Positions 15,631-24,622 of a stretch of DNA of 35,341 nt are shown here, piece by piece; positions within the stretch are counted from its first letter, which is position 1; each line of letters opens with the position of its first letter. The notes below the pieces were generated by a model that searched no databases, was not told the origin of the DNA, and saw only the letters and a program-made list of their open reading frames with translations. The position numbers and the translations under genes were made by a program. The stretch covers positions 1 to 35,341 of the forward strand of contig UQPY01000018.1 in NCBI GenBank assembly GCA_900542965.1. Reading direction: 5' to 3'. Source of the DNA: an uncultured Collinsella sp. (lineage in GTDB: Bacteria; Actinomycetota; Coriobacteriia; Coriobacteriales; Coriobacteriaceae).

Positions 15631-16848
15631 GTGGCTATCCACATTGTCGAGGAAGCAAATCGTTGCCTGGGTTGTAAAAGGGCGTTCTGCCAGATTAAGG
15701 GCTGCCCGGTTCAGACGCCTATTCCTCAGGTCATCGACCTGTTCAAGCAGCGTCGTCTAGAAGAGGCGGGCGAGCTGCTGTTCCAGAACAATCCCATGAG
15801 CGCGGTCTGCTCCGTGGTGTGCAACCATTCGGGCCAGTGCGAGGGTGCTTGCATTCAGGGCCGCAAGGGCACACCCGTACATTTCTCGAGCATCGAGCAC
15901 TACATCTCCACAGCGTATTTGGATCGTAAGGAGTGGACGCCCGCGCCGTCGTGCGGCAAACAGGTTGCTGTGGTCGGTTCCGGTCCTGCCGGTATTACCG
16001 TGGCCATTAAGATGGCCCAGCTGGGCTGTGCCGTCACGGTATTTGAACAGCGCCCCGAGATCGGCGGTGTGCTGGAGTACGGTATCCCCGAGTTCCGCCT
16101 GCCCCGTGCGCTCGTGCAAAAGTACCGTCACGTGATGTGCTCGCTCGGCGTGCGCGTGCGCCCTTCGACCACCATCGGCGGCGCGTTGCACATCGATGAC
16201 CTGCTGCGCGACGGTTACGATGCGGTCTTTGTTGGTACCGGCACCTGGCGAGCTCGAAAGCTGGGTATTCCCGGCGAGTCGCGCGGCAATGTGCTGTTTG
16301 GTATCGACTATCTGGTCGATCCCACGAGCGTGGCAATCGGGCAGAACGTGGCGGTTATCGGCGCCGGCAATGTGGCCATGGATGTTGCCCGCACGGCCCT
16401 GCGCTCGGGTGCTCGCAAGGTTACCGTGTACGCCCGATCGCGCCATATCTCTGCCATCGATGACGAGGTGGAGCTGACCGAGCTTGACGGTGCCGAGATT
16501 GTGTGCGGCAAGGCGATCTGCGCCATCGACGACAACGGTCCGGTGTTCGAGACGGCTATCTTTGACGAGGACAACAACGTGGTGGGCTACGAGGAAGAAC
16601 TCGACCATGCGTCTGCCGACACGGTTGTGATTGCGGCGTCTCAGGTGCCCAAGGACAAGCTCGTGCTTACAACGGGCGGTCTGGAGACCGACCATCGCGG
16701 CCTGCTTTCGGTCGATGAGCACGGCATGACCACCGTGCCCGGCGTCTTTGCCGCCGGCGACGTGGTCAACGGCCCGCTCACCGTGGTCCATGCCGTGGCC
16801 GGTGCCAAGCTCGCCGTCGAAGGCATGACCAGCTATCTGGGCCTCTAA
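15631..16848 (+). CDS. NAD(P)-dependent FAD/Fe-S oxidoreductase, GltD/NfnL-type
   Basis: This 405-residue flavoprotein resembles the small subunit of glutamate synthase and the large subunit of NADH-dependent ferredoxin:NADP oxidoreductase (NfnB/SudA). The N-terminus carries a cysteine-rich iron-sulfur domain (CLGCKRAFCQIKGCP near residue 12 and CSVVCNHSGQCEGAC near 60). Then come an FAD site VVGSGPAGIT near 114, EYGIPEFRLP near 150, an NAD(P) site VIGAGNVAMDVA near 243, and the closing FAD motif GVFAAGDVVNG. GTG at 15631 follows AGAGGGGAA. No electron-transfer partner (NfnA, GltB) is next to it, and it is shorter than NfnB (about 465). Its exact reaction is therefore open; a role in redox balancing with the reductive uronate steps is only a guess. 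Confidence 0.82.
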   Translation: MAIHIVEEANRCLGCKRAFCQIKGCPVQTPIPQVIDLFKQRRLEEAGELLFQNNPMSAVCSVVCNHSGQCEGACIQGRKGTPVHFSSIEHYISTAYLDRKEWTPAPSCGKQVAVVGSGPAGITVAIKMAQLGCAVTVFEQRPEIGGVLEYGIPEFRLPRALVQKYRHVMCSLGVRVRPSTTIGGALHIDDLLRDGYDAVFVGTGTWRARKLGIPGESRGNVLFGIDYLVDPTSVAIGQNVAVIGAGNVAMDVARTALRSGARKVTVYARSRHISAIDDEVELTELDGAEIVCGKAICAIDDNGPVFETAIFDEDNNVVGYEEELDHASADTVVIAASQVPKDKLVLTTGGLETDHRGLLSVDEHGMTTVPGVFAAGDVVNGPLTVVHAVAGAKLAVEGMTSYLGL

Positions 16849-16863
16849 CCCATCCCACCCATC

Positions 16864-16935
16864 AGTTGCGGTGAAATACGGACTGTTTTGGCTGTCAAAG
16901 GCCTTATCTAATCCGTATTCCACCGCAACTTTTTG
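16864..16935. repeat. Palindromic intergenic element, copy 1 (also acts as terminator)
   Basis: The left arm AGTTGCGGTGAAATACGGA (16864-16882) pairs with 16912-16930 apart from one G-T type mismatch, followed by TTTTT. It separates the convergent flavoprotein and kdpE genes. Three relatives occur at 25278, 29174 and 35103. Confidence 0.82.
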
Positions 16936-16944
16936 TGGGGTGGG

Positions 16945-17649
16945 CTAGAGACGCTGCATGCGGTACCCGACACCCATGTGCGTCTGAATCATCTTGGGAT
17001 GAGAGGGGTCTGCCTCGATCTTCTTGCGCAGGGTGCGCATGAACACGCGCAGGCTCGCCAGATCGCTGTCCCAGCTCGTGCCCCATATCTCGCGGGTGAT
17101 GAAGGTGTGGGTGAGCACCTTGTCGACGTTTTTCGCCAGAAGGACGAGCAATTTGTACTCGGTTGGGGTGAGCGAGAGCTCGCGTCCGTCTTTCGTCGCG
17201 TATCCCGCGGCGTAGTCGATATGCAGCGGACCGTTGTCGAACGTGCTCGCTTCTGTCGACTCGCTCGACGCCATCGAGGAGCGCCTCAAATTCGCGCGGA
17301 CGCGCGCGAGCAACTCATCCACAGAAAAGGGCTTGGTGAGGTAGTCGTCTGCCCCTGCGTCAAGTGCTGCAATCTTGTCGGAATCTTCGGTGCGCGCCGA
17401 AATGACGATAATGGGGACTGCCGACCAGCTTCGGATCTTCGTGATGACCTCGATACCGTCAATGTCGGGAAGGCCGAGGTCGAGCATGATGAGGCTGGGG
17501 CCGTGCGACACCGCATCCATGATGGCGGCCTGGCCGTTGCAAACCTTGCTCACGACATAGCCGTGGAGGTCAAGCGCGGTCGAAACGAGGTTTTGAACGG
17601 TCAGGTCATCTTCGACCAGGAGGATGCGTGGCTTAGCGGCATTATTCAT
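16945..17649 (-). CDS. kdpE: Potassium-responsive response regulator
   Basis: KdpE is the OmpR/PhoB-type regulator that switches on kdpFABC when potassium is limiting. The 234-residue product has a receiver domain with the acidic pair in VEDD (13-15), phospho-acceptor D57 in LDLGLPDIDG and K106 in TKPF. A C-terminal winged helix includes LTPTEYKLL and ends HMGVGYRM. The frame continues far upstream, but the ATG complementary to 17647-17649 gives the normal length and overlaps the kdpD stop by 8 bases, so kdpD and kdpE are translationally coupled. The pair is divergent from kdpFABC, unlike the common tail-to-head kdpFABCDE order. Assignment as KdpE rests on the neighbouring kdpD and kdp pump genes. 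Confidence 0.93.
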   Translation of the reverse strand: MNNAAKPRILLVEDDLTVQNLVSTALDLHGYVVSKVCNGQAAIMDAVSHGPSLIMLDLGLPDIDGIEVITKIRSWSAVPIIVISARTEDSDKIAALDAGADDYLTKPFSVDELLARVRANLRRSSMASSESTEASTFDNGPLHIDYAAGYATKDGRELSLTPTEYKLLVLLAKNVDKVLTHTFITREIWGTSWDSDLASLRVFMRTLRKKIEADPSHPKMIQTHMGVGYRMQRL

Positions 17650-20376
17650 GAATCTCGATCTCCTCAGCGGGCAGGGTAAAACGGAAGACGGCCCCATGGG
17701 GGTGGTTGTCGCGAACTTCGATGACGCCGCCATGCGCCTCCACGATGGAGCGGCAGAGCGACAGCCCAAGGCCGATGCTTCGACGCGAATCCACGGGCCG
17801 CGTATTGCCTGAGGTAAAGAAGCGCTCAAAGATATGAGGCTTGTCGCAGTCTGCCACACCCGGCCCATCGTCTGCGACGTCCACCACGACGAACGCACCC
17901 TCGCGACGCGCGCTGATGGTGACAGTCGAGTCCTCGGGCGTGTACTTGAAGGCGTTCATGATGAGATTCGTAAGCACCTGCATGATGAGATGGACGTCGA
18001 TGCGTACCAGCAGGATGTCGTCAGTGTGCTCGATGGTGACGGCACGTCCATGCGATGCTTGGGCGACATGGCTGAGGGCGGCCTCGATGACTTCGTCGAT
18101 GAGCTCGGATGTTAAGTTGAGGCGAATGGTGCCGTCCTCGACGCGTGTGATGGCGAGGAGGTTCTCCACGGTATCGATAAGCCAGAGGGAGTCGTCGTAG
18201 ATGGCATCGGCAAGATCGCAGCGTTGTTCGAGGCTGAGCTTCTCGTCGCTCTTCCGAAGGATTGCCGCAGATCCGGATATAGCCGTGAGGGGTGTCCTCA
18301 AATCGTGGCCGATGGAGCGCAAAAGGTTGGCGCGCAGCTGCTCGTTTTTCGCCAAGACCGCAGCCTCTTCGCGCTCTTGCGCCGCCCGGTCGCTTTCGAG
18401 CGCCAAGGCGCATTCACCTACGATAGATAGGACGATCGAATGCTCGAAGGCTTCGATTTCGCGCCCCTCCAGGTCGATGCCGATGACACCGAATACCTTG
18501 TCGCCGGTACGAACCGCGAGGTAGAGACAGCGCGCCTCAGGCAGGGTCCGCGTGCTTGCGCCCGCGCGCTTGTTGTTGGTGTAGGTCCAGGTTGCAACGG
18601 CGCGCTCGTAGTCGGTGAACAGCGACGCGGATCGGTTTTCGGTGCCAGCGGACTCATAGAGGGTCTTGCCGAGCGTGCCGTGCTCGGCGGTGTAGAAGAC
18701 CACGTCGAGTTTTAGCAGTTTGACGAGTTGGTTCATGGCGACGCGGGCACACTCCTTCGCGCTATGGGCTTGCTGCAAGAGCTGGTTCGTTTCGAGGAGT
18801 ACGCGCGTTTTGAATGCGTTCTCGGCGGAGGTACGGGCGTTGTCGGCGATGCGCGCAGTTAACTCGCCGGCGACCATAGCGGTAGCGAACATGATGCCGA
18901 ACGTGACCAGATAGCTTCGGTCGTAGCTGGCGAGCGAAAACAGAGGCGTGACGAAGCAGAAGTTGTAAAGCACTACAGAGAGCACGCTCGATACGATCGT
19001 GCAGATACGCCCCGTCGTGGTGACGGCGGTCAGCAGGGCCGTGAGGATATAGAGGGATATGATGCTGGAATCGGCAAATCCCAGATGGCGGAAAGCCGTG
19101 CCGATCGCCGTGGCGACAAGAGAGAGGGCCAGCGTGCGAAGCACGTTTCGGCTGTTGGGCGGCTGCAGGGCGACCGCGCGGCGGCGTCCTTTGGGCCGGG
19201 AGGGCGGAGTCGACTGGTCTGGAATGATGTAAATGTCGAGGTTCGGGGCGAATGTTATGAGCTGTTCTACGAGAGATTTGCGGCCGAAGAGGGCCTGACG
19301 GACGCTGCTGCGCTCGCCCGTGCGCCCCATGACGATCTTCGAAATACCCGACAGGCGCGCGAACTCGGAGATCTGAAACGCGATGTCGTCGCCATAGACG
19401 GTTTCCATATGTGCTCCGAGCTGCTCGGCTAGGGCGATATTGGCTGCAAGCTTGGCGCGCTCATCATCGCTCATGGCTTGCGTGCGCGGGCTCTCTACGA
19501 ACAGGGCGACGAGCTCGCTGCGAAACGCTTTCGCCATGCGTGCGGCGGCACGGACGATGCGGGGATTGGTCGGCGCCGGGGAGACACAGACTAAGATACG
19601 CTCCCTGGTGTAGTAGTCACGGTTTCCCAGCACGCGTGCGGCATCTGTGAGGTGGCCGGTGCGATCGGCGCAGCGGCGCAGCGCGATTTCTCGGAGTGCG
19701 GTGAGGTTCTCGACGGTAAAAAATGCTGTTGCGCTCGGTCGGCTTGTGCGGGACGGTAGACGAGGCCGGCGCGAAGGCGCTCAAGTAGGTCTTCGGGCTC
19801 TATGTCGACGAGCTCGACCTGGTCGGCATCATCGAAGATACGGTCGGGGATTCGTTCGCTCACGACAACGCCGGTGATGGATGCAACCATGTCGTTTAGG
19901 CTCTCGATGTGCTGAACGTTCACGGTCGTATAGACGTCGATTCCCGCATGTAGAAGTTCCTCGACGTCTTGATAGCGTTTGTCGTGGCGAGACCCCGGCG
20001 CATTCGTATGGGCAAGCTCGTCGACAAGGATGAGCTGAGGGGCGCGTTCGATAGCCGTATCTAGATCAAACTCGCTGAGCGCAATGCCGTTGTGCTCGAT
20101 GAGTTTACAGGGCACGTTCTCAAGCCCTTGTGCAAGATGGGCAGTTGCCGGACGTTCGTGTGGCTCGATGTATCCCGCGACGACGTCGACACCTCGCCGC
20201 TTGGCGGCGTGGGCGGCTTGAAGCATCGCATAGGTTTTGCCTGCGCCAGCAGCGTAGCCAAAGAAAATCTTGAGATGTCCCCGGCTGGTTCGAGCGTCAT
20301 CGGCGACCTCGTCTTTCTCAATTGCCTTGAGGATGAGGTCTGGATTGACGCGAGTGTCCGATGCGTCGCGCTGCAT
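17642..20376 (-). CDS. kdpD: Osmosensitive K+ channel sensor histidine kinase, interrupted by a one-base frameshift
   Basis: KdpD senses potassium/turgor and controls KdpE phosphorylation. The N-terminal KdpD domain (from ATG 20376, ribosome site AAAGG) has Walker A GYAAGAGKT, ILVDELAHTNAPGSRH and TTVNVQHIE. It is followed by a Usp-like domain (ILVCVSPAP, ALFVES, IVMGRTGER), four hydrophobic helices, a GAF-like region and the kinase core: phospho-acceptor His in SIGHDLRTPLTA, N-box LTNLIMNAFKYTP, G-box DDGPG and GLGLSLC. The two halves are in different frames. The upstream frame ends at 19591, while the downstream frame is open above 19633. The switch falls at TTTTTTA (19723 to 19717, minus strand). 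Restoring one base, or slipping back one base, gives HFxTVENLTALREIALRR and a normal 911-residue protein (E. coli 894). It may be a mutation, a base-call error or recoding. Confidence 0.88.
19591..20376 (-). CDS. Unshifted N-terminal KdpD product (ATPase-like domain only)
   Basis: Without any frameshift, translation from 20376 would give a 261-residue protein: the KdpD Walker-type domain plus a 42-residue unrelated tail ending at 19591. Stand-alone KdpD N-terminal domains are known in some bacteria, so this short form could be functional, but it may equally be the product of a broken gene. Confidence 0.5.
   Translation of the reverse strand: MQRDASDTRVNPDLILKAIEKDEVADDARTSRGHLKIFFGYAAGAGKTYAMLQAAHAAKRRGVDVVAGYIEPHERPATAHLAQGLENVPCKLIEHNGIALSEFDLDTAIERAPQLILVDELAHTNAPGSRHDKRYQDVEELLHAGIDVYTTVNVQHIESLNDMVASITGVVVSERIPDRIFDDADQVELVDIEPEDLLERLRAGLVYRPAQADRAQQHFLPSRTSPHSEKSRCAAAPIAPATSQMPHACWETVTTTPGSVS
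19717..19723 (-). other. Slippery heptamer U-UUU-UUA at the kdpD frame switch
   Basis: Reading the minus strand in the N-terminal frame, the codons are CAT TTT TTA CCG, so T TTT TTA is phased as X-XXY-YYZ. A -1 slip continues as ACC GTC GAG, which is the kinase frame. I see neither an obvious upstream Shine-Dalgarno-like stimulator nor a strong stem just downstream. Confidence 0.6.
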
Positions 20377-20620
20377 AGCGTAGCCTTTCTGAAGCGTTGT
20401 CCATGCGTGCATACGCGGTGAGGACGCCACTGTATGCTCGCGAGGTCGAGTATAGGCGCACTACAGCCGCAATAGTGCTTTCTACCTGCATCTTTACGGC
20501 ATCTTAAGGACGTGAGCCCCGGCCCTCACGCCTCTTTAATCCCTAGAAGCGTTTACTGTCCCCAGGCGCTTGCGAGAGCAGGCGTCCGAGACATCGGACC
20601 GCGTGTGAAAGGGGCGGTAA
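20377..20620 (+). promoter_or_regulatory. Divergent kdpD / kdpFABC control region
   Basis: This 244-base gap must hold both promoters. Small hairpins are visible at 20511-20530 (CGTGAG/CTCACG) and 20584-20599 (GTCCGA/TCGGAC, 4-base loop), the latter just ahead of the kdpF ribosome site. No known riboswitch, including the c-di-AMP type found upstream of some K+ transporters, is recognisable. KdpE binding here is expected but not readable from sequence. Confidence 0.5.
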
Positions 20621-20707
20621 ATGGACATCCTCATTCCCATCATCGGAGTCGTCTGCATTGGACTCTTTATCTATTACATCTACATTCTGATGAGGAGTGA
20701 TTCGTAA
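20621..20707 (+). CDS. kdpF: KdpF-like small membrane subunit (28 residues)
   Basis: This tiny frame encodes one hydrophobic helix beginning MDILIPIIGVVCIGLF and ending with charged RSDS. KdpF is a single-helix peptide that stabilises the KdpABC pump in the membrane. Its position immediately before kdpA (3 bases between stop and next ATG), a strong AAAGGGGCGG ribosome site, and its size match the family. It is too short for default gene finders. Confidence 0.82.
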   Translation: MDILIPIIGVVCIGLFIYYIYILMRSDS

Positions 20708-20710
20708 ACT

Positions 20711-22534
20711 ATGGATGCTGCGATTCAGTACATCTTGTACTTTGCCGTGCTCGTCGTCTTGGCCGTTCCGCTCGGTCGGTTCATGGCCCATATCATGGAT
20801 GGTGAGCATACGTTCCTGTCGCCTGTGTTTGCTCCTGTGGAGCGTGGCGTCTATCGTCTGCTTCGCATCGACGCGGCAGAGCAGATGGGGTGTAGGCGCT
20901 ATCTGGCGAGCGTGCTGGTCTTTTCGGGGATCGGCCTCGTGGCTCTTGTGGCACTCCAGGTGCTTCAGTCTTTCTTGCCAGGCAATCCCCAGCACCTGCC
21001 GGGTGTGTCGTGGGACCTGTCGTTCAATACGGCCGCCTCCTTCATAACCAACACCAATTGGCAATCCTATTCCGGTGAGACCACCCTGTCCTACTTTGTG
21101 CAGTTCATGGGCCTCACCGTGCAAAACTTCTTGTCCGCCGGCACCGGTATTGCGGTCATGTTCGCGCTCATCCGCGGCTTCCGTCAGGTCAAGGAGCAGG
21201 GTCTGGGTTCCTTCTGGGTCGACCTCACCCGCACCGTCCTGTATGTGCTCATCCCGCTGAACCTCGTGTTCGGCATCTGCCTGGCTGCCGGTGGCGTCAT
21301 CTCCAACTTCCAGCCGGCTCAGAAGGCTGAGCTCGTAGAGCCCGTCGCTGTCCAGCCTAATGCAGACGGCGGCTGGAGCGTCATCGACGGCGCCCGGATC
21401 GAGGGCGACACGGTCAAGGTCGACGGCAAGGTTGTCGAGGGCGCGCGCGTGGTCACCGAGCAGTTCCTGCCCCAGGGTCCCGCGGCTCCTCAGGTCGCCA
21501 TCAAGCAGTCCGGCACCAACGGCGGAGGCTTCTTCGGAGTGAACTCCGCTCATCCGTATGAGAACCCCAGTGCCTTCACCAACATCATCGAGATGACCAG
21601 CCTGCTGCTGATCCCGGCCGCCTGTTGCTTCACCTTCGGTATCGGCGTCAAAAACACCAAGCAGGGCAAGGCCATCTTTGCCGCCATGTTCATCCTGCTG
21701 GTGATCTTCGCCGGCATCATCGCCCTCAACGAGCATGCGGGCACCCCGCAGCTGGCAGATGGCGGCGCGGTCAACATCGAGATGACCGATGGCCAGGCGG
21801 GCGGCAACATGGAGGGCAAGGAGAGCCGCTTTGGCATCGCCTCCTCTTCTACCTGGTCCGCTTTCACGACGGCTGCTTCCAACGGCTCGGTCAACTCCAT
21901 GCACGACTCCTACACCCCGCTCGGCGGGTTTGTCCAGATGCTCCAGATAGCGCTGGGCGAGGTGGTGTTCGGCGGCGTGGGCTGCGGCCTGTACGGCATG
22001 ATCGGCTTCGCCATCCTCACAGTGTTCATCGCCGGCCTTATGGTCGGCCGCACGCCCGAGTTCCTGGGCAAGAAGATCGAGCCGACCGAGATGCGCTGGG
22101 CGGTGGTTCTGTGTCTCGCCACCCCGTTCGCCATTCTGGTGAGCTCCACTATCGCCTGCATGGTGCCCGGTCTTGTCGACCAACTCAACAACGGCGGGGC
22201 GCATGGCTTCTCCGAGGTCCTGTACACCCTTACTTCGGCTGGCGGCAACAACGGCTCCTCATTCGCCGGCATGAACTGCAACATCCCGTGGATCAACGTG
22301 CTGCTGGGTATCGAGATGCTGTTCGCGCGGTTCCTGCCGATTGTGGGCACGCTCGCCATCGCGGGCTCGCTGGCCGGGAAGGGCAAGGTCGCCGAGAGCG
22401 CCGGCACGCTTTCCACCACCAATGCCATGTTCGTGTTCCTGCTGGTATTCGTCGTTCTGCTGATTGGCGCCCTGAGTTTCTTCCCGGCGTTGGCGCTTGG
22501 TCCCGTTGCCGAATTCTTCCAGATGGTTGCGTAA
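20711..22534 (+). CDS. kdpA: Potassium-transporting ATPase channel-like subunit A
   Basis: KdpA is the membrane subunit that selects and channels K+ in the high-affinity KdpFABC pump. The 607-residue product is about 50 residues longer than the E. coli protein, with extra residues in the soluble loop near 215-265. Selectivity-filter repeats are visible: TNTNWQSYSGE near residue 115, TNGGGFFGVNSAHPYENP near 271 and SAGGNNGSSFAG near 504. About ten hydrophobic segments surround them. ATG 20711 follows AGGAG inside the end of kdpF, so the two are coupled. kdpB follows after 15 bases. Confidence 0.96.
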   Translation: MDAAIQYILYFAVLVVLAVPLGRFMAHIMDGEHTFLSPVFAPVERGVYRLLRIDAAEQMGCRRYLASVLVFSGIGLVALVALQVLQSFLPGNPQHLPGVSWDLSFNTAASFITNTNWQSYSGETTLSYFVQFMGLTVQNFLSAGTGIAVMFALIRGFRQVKEQGLGSFWVDLTRTVLYVLIPLNLVFGICLAAGGVISNFQPAQKAELVEPVAVQPNADGGWSVIDGARIEGDTVKVDGKVVEGARVVTEQFLPQGPAAPQVAIKQSGTNGGGFFGVNSAHPYENPSAFTNIIEMTSLLLIPAACCFTFGIGVKNTKQGKAIFAAMFILLVIFAGIIALNEHAGTPQLADGGAVNIEMTDGQAGGNMEGKESRFGIASSSTWSAFTTAASNGSVNSMHDSYTPLGGFVQMLQIALGEVVFGGVGCGLYGMIGFAILTVFIAGLMVGRTPEFLGKKIEPTEMRWAVVLCLATPFAILVSSTIACMVPGLVDQLNNGGAHGFSEVLYTLTSAGGNNGSSFAGMNCNIPWINVLLGIEMLFARFLPIVGTLAIAGSLAGKGKVAESAGTLSTTNAMFVFLLVFVVLLIGALSFFPALALGPVAEFFQMVA

Positions 22535-22549
22535 AGGAGTCGCAGATTT

Positions 22550-24610
22550 ATGGCTATGCAAAAAGACATGATGAGCCGCGCGGTGCGCGATTCATTTGCC
22601 AAGCTTGACCCCCGTGTCCAGGTCCAAAACCCGGTCATGTTCCTGGTGTGGCTGTCGGCCGCCATGACCTCCATTCTGGCCATCGCCTCTATTTTTGGGG
22701 TACAGGACGCCGACGTCCCCACGTACTATGTGATCGCCATTGCCGTCATTCTCTGGCTGACCGACCTCTTTTCAAATTTTGCCGAGGCACTTGCCGAGGG
22801 CCGCGGTAAGGCGCAGGCAGACTCCCTGCGCGCGGCGAAAAAGGACGTCGAGGCCCATCGCATCGAGTCCGTCGAGGATAAGGATCGCTTCACGGTCGTT
22901 CCCGGTACCGAGCTCTCACGCGGGGATCTGGTGGTCGTGCGCGCCGGCGAGCAGATTCCGGGAGACGGCGATGTCATCGAGGGTGCCGCCTCGGTTGATG
23001 AGTCGGCCATCACCGGCGAGTCTGCACCCGTGGTTCGCGAGGCTGGCGGCGACCGTTCTGCCGTCACTGGCGGCACCACCGTGCTTTCCGATTGGATTGT
23101 GGTGAAAATTACCAGCGAGCCTGGCCAGAGCTTCCTGGATAAGATGATCGCCATGGTCGAGGGCGCCGCCCGCAAGAAGACCCCCAACGAGGTCGCGCTC
23201 GAGATCTTTCTGGTTGCTCTGTCCGTCATCTTCATCCTCGTGACGCTCGCACTGTACTGCTACTCGAGTTTCTCTGCAGGGCTCAACGGTATGGCGAACC
23301 CCACGGCCGTGACCACGCTCGTTGCCTTGCTCGTCTGTCTGGCGCCCACCACCATCGGCGCCCTTCTGTCCGCCATTGGCATCGCCGGCATGAGCCGACT
23401 GAACGAGGCCAACGTGCTGGCCATGTCCGGCCGTGCCATCGAGGCCGCCGGCGACGTCGACATCCTCATGCTCGATAAGACCGGTACCATCACCTTGGGC
23501 AACCGCCAGGCCGCTGAGTTCATTCCGGTCGACGGTGTCGATCCGGCAGAACTCGCCGATGCCGCGCAGCTGTCCTCTCTGGCGGATGAGACCCCTGAGG
23601 GCCGCTCCATCGTCGTGCTCGCCAAGGAGCAGTTTGGGCTGCGCGGCCGCACACTCGAGGATAAGGGCATGGAGTTCATCCCCTTCACCGCGGCGACCCG
23701 CATGTCCGGTGTGAACTACGCCGACAGCGAGATTCGCAAGGGTGCGGCTGATTCCGTTCGCGCTTATGTGGAGGCTGCCGGAGGAGTGTTCTCGAAGGAG
23801 TGCGACGAGGCCGTCGAACGCATTGCGAAGGTGGGCGGCACCCCGTTGGTCGTGGCAAAGGACCGACGTGTGCTGGGTGTCGTCTACCTTAAGGACATCA
23901 TCAAGTCCGGCGTGAAGGAAAAGTTCGCCGATCTGCGCCGCATGGGTATCAAGACCATAATGGTGACGGGTGATAATCCGCTGACGGCCGCCGCCATCGC
24001 CGCCGAGGCCGGTGTGGATGACTTCCTGGCCGAAGCGACGCCCGAGGGCAAGCTCGAGAAGATCCGCGCGTTCCAGCATGAGGGCCATCTGGTCGCGATG
24101 ACCGGCGACGGCACCAACGACGCGCCGGCACTGGCGCAGGCGGATGTCGCCGTGGCCATGAACACGGGAACCCAGGCTGCCAAGGAGGCCGGCAACATGG
24201 TCGACCTCGACTCCAGCCCCACCAAGCTCATCGATATCGTGCGTATCGGCAAGCAACTGCTCATGACCCGCGGCTCGCTCACGACCTTCTCGGTCGCCAA
24301 CGACGTCGCCAAGTATTTCGCCATCATCCCGGCGCTATTCTCGTCGATCTACCCCGGGTTGGACGCCCTCAACATCCTGGGGCTCACCAGCCCGTTGACT
24401 GCCGTGCTGTCCGCCATTATCTACAACGCGCTGGTCATCGTCGCGCTGATTCCTGCCGCCCTGAAAGGCGTGAAGTACCGCGAGCTTTCGTCCGGCCAGC
24501 TGCTGACCCACAACCTGCTGGTGTGGGGTCTGGGCGGTATCGTGGCGCCGTTCGTATTCATCAAGATTATCGACATGCTGCTGGCCTTGTTCGGCATTGG
24601 CATGATGTAG
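22550..24610 (+). CDS. kdpB: Potassium-transporting P-type ATPase subunit B
   Basis: KdpB hydrolyses ATP to drive K+ uptake through KdpA. The 686-residue product has the P-type ATPase landmarks: TGES at 155-158 (actuator; the following Ser is at the position of the inhibitory phosphorylation site in E. coli), the phosphorylated Asp309 in DKTGT, a nucleotide domain with KGAADSVRAY, and MTGDGTNDAPALAQADV in the hinge. Membrane helices flank these. AGGAG precedes the ATG by about 10 bases. It lies in the kdpFABC operon, with kdpC 12 bases downstream. Confidence 0.97.
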   Translation: MAMQKDMMSRAVRDSFAKLDPRVQVQNPVMFLVWLSAAMTSILAIASIFGVQDADVPTYYVIAIAVILWLTDLFSNFAEALAEGRGKAQADSLRAAKKDVEAHRIESVEDKDRFTVVPGTELSRGDLVVVRAGEQIPGDGDVIEGAASVDESAITGESAPVVREAGGDRSAVTGGTTVLSDWIVVKITSEPGQSFLDKMIAMVEGAARKKTPNEVALEIFLVALSVIFILVTLALYCYSSFSAGLNGMANPTAVTTLVALLVCLAPTTIGALLSAIGIAGMSRLNEANVLAMSGRAIEAAGDVDILMLDKTGTITLGNRQAAEFIPVDGVDPAELADAAQLSSLADETPEGRSIVVLAKEQFGLRGRTLEDKGMEFIPFTAATRMSGVNYADSEIRKGAADSVRAYVEAAGGVFSKECDEAVERIAKVGGTPLVVAKDRRVLGVVYLKDIIKSGVKEKFADLRRMGIKTIMVTGDNPLTAAAIAAEAGVDDFLAEATPEGKLEKIRAFQHEGHLVAMTGDGTNDAPALAQADVAVAMNTGTQAAKEAGNMVDLDSSPTKLIDIVRIGKQLLMTRGSLTTFSVANDVAKYFAIIPALFSSIYPGLDALNILGLTSPLTAVLSAIIYNALVIVALIPAALKGVKYRELSSGQLLTHNLLVWGLGGIVAPFVFIKIIDMLLALFGIGMM

Positions 24611-24622
24611 ACGGAGGTATGT

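Noticed and set aside
16945..17898. Extended 317-residue version of KdpE
   Set aside because: The extra 83 residues lie over the kdpD end in another frame and do not resemble a receiver domain. ATG at 17649 gives the normal length.
20432..20620. c-di-AMP (ydaO-type) riboswitch upstream of kdpF
   Set aside because: The conserved core of that class is not recognisable and only small hairpins are seen.
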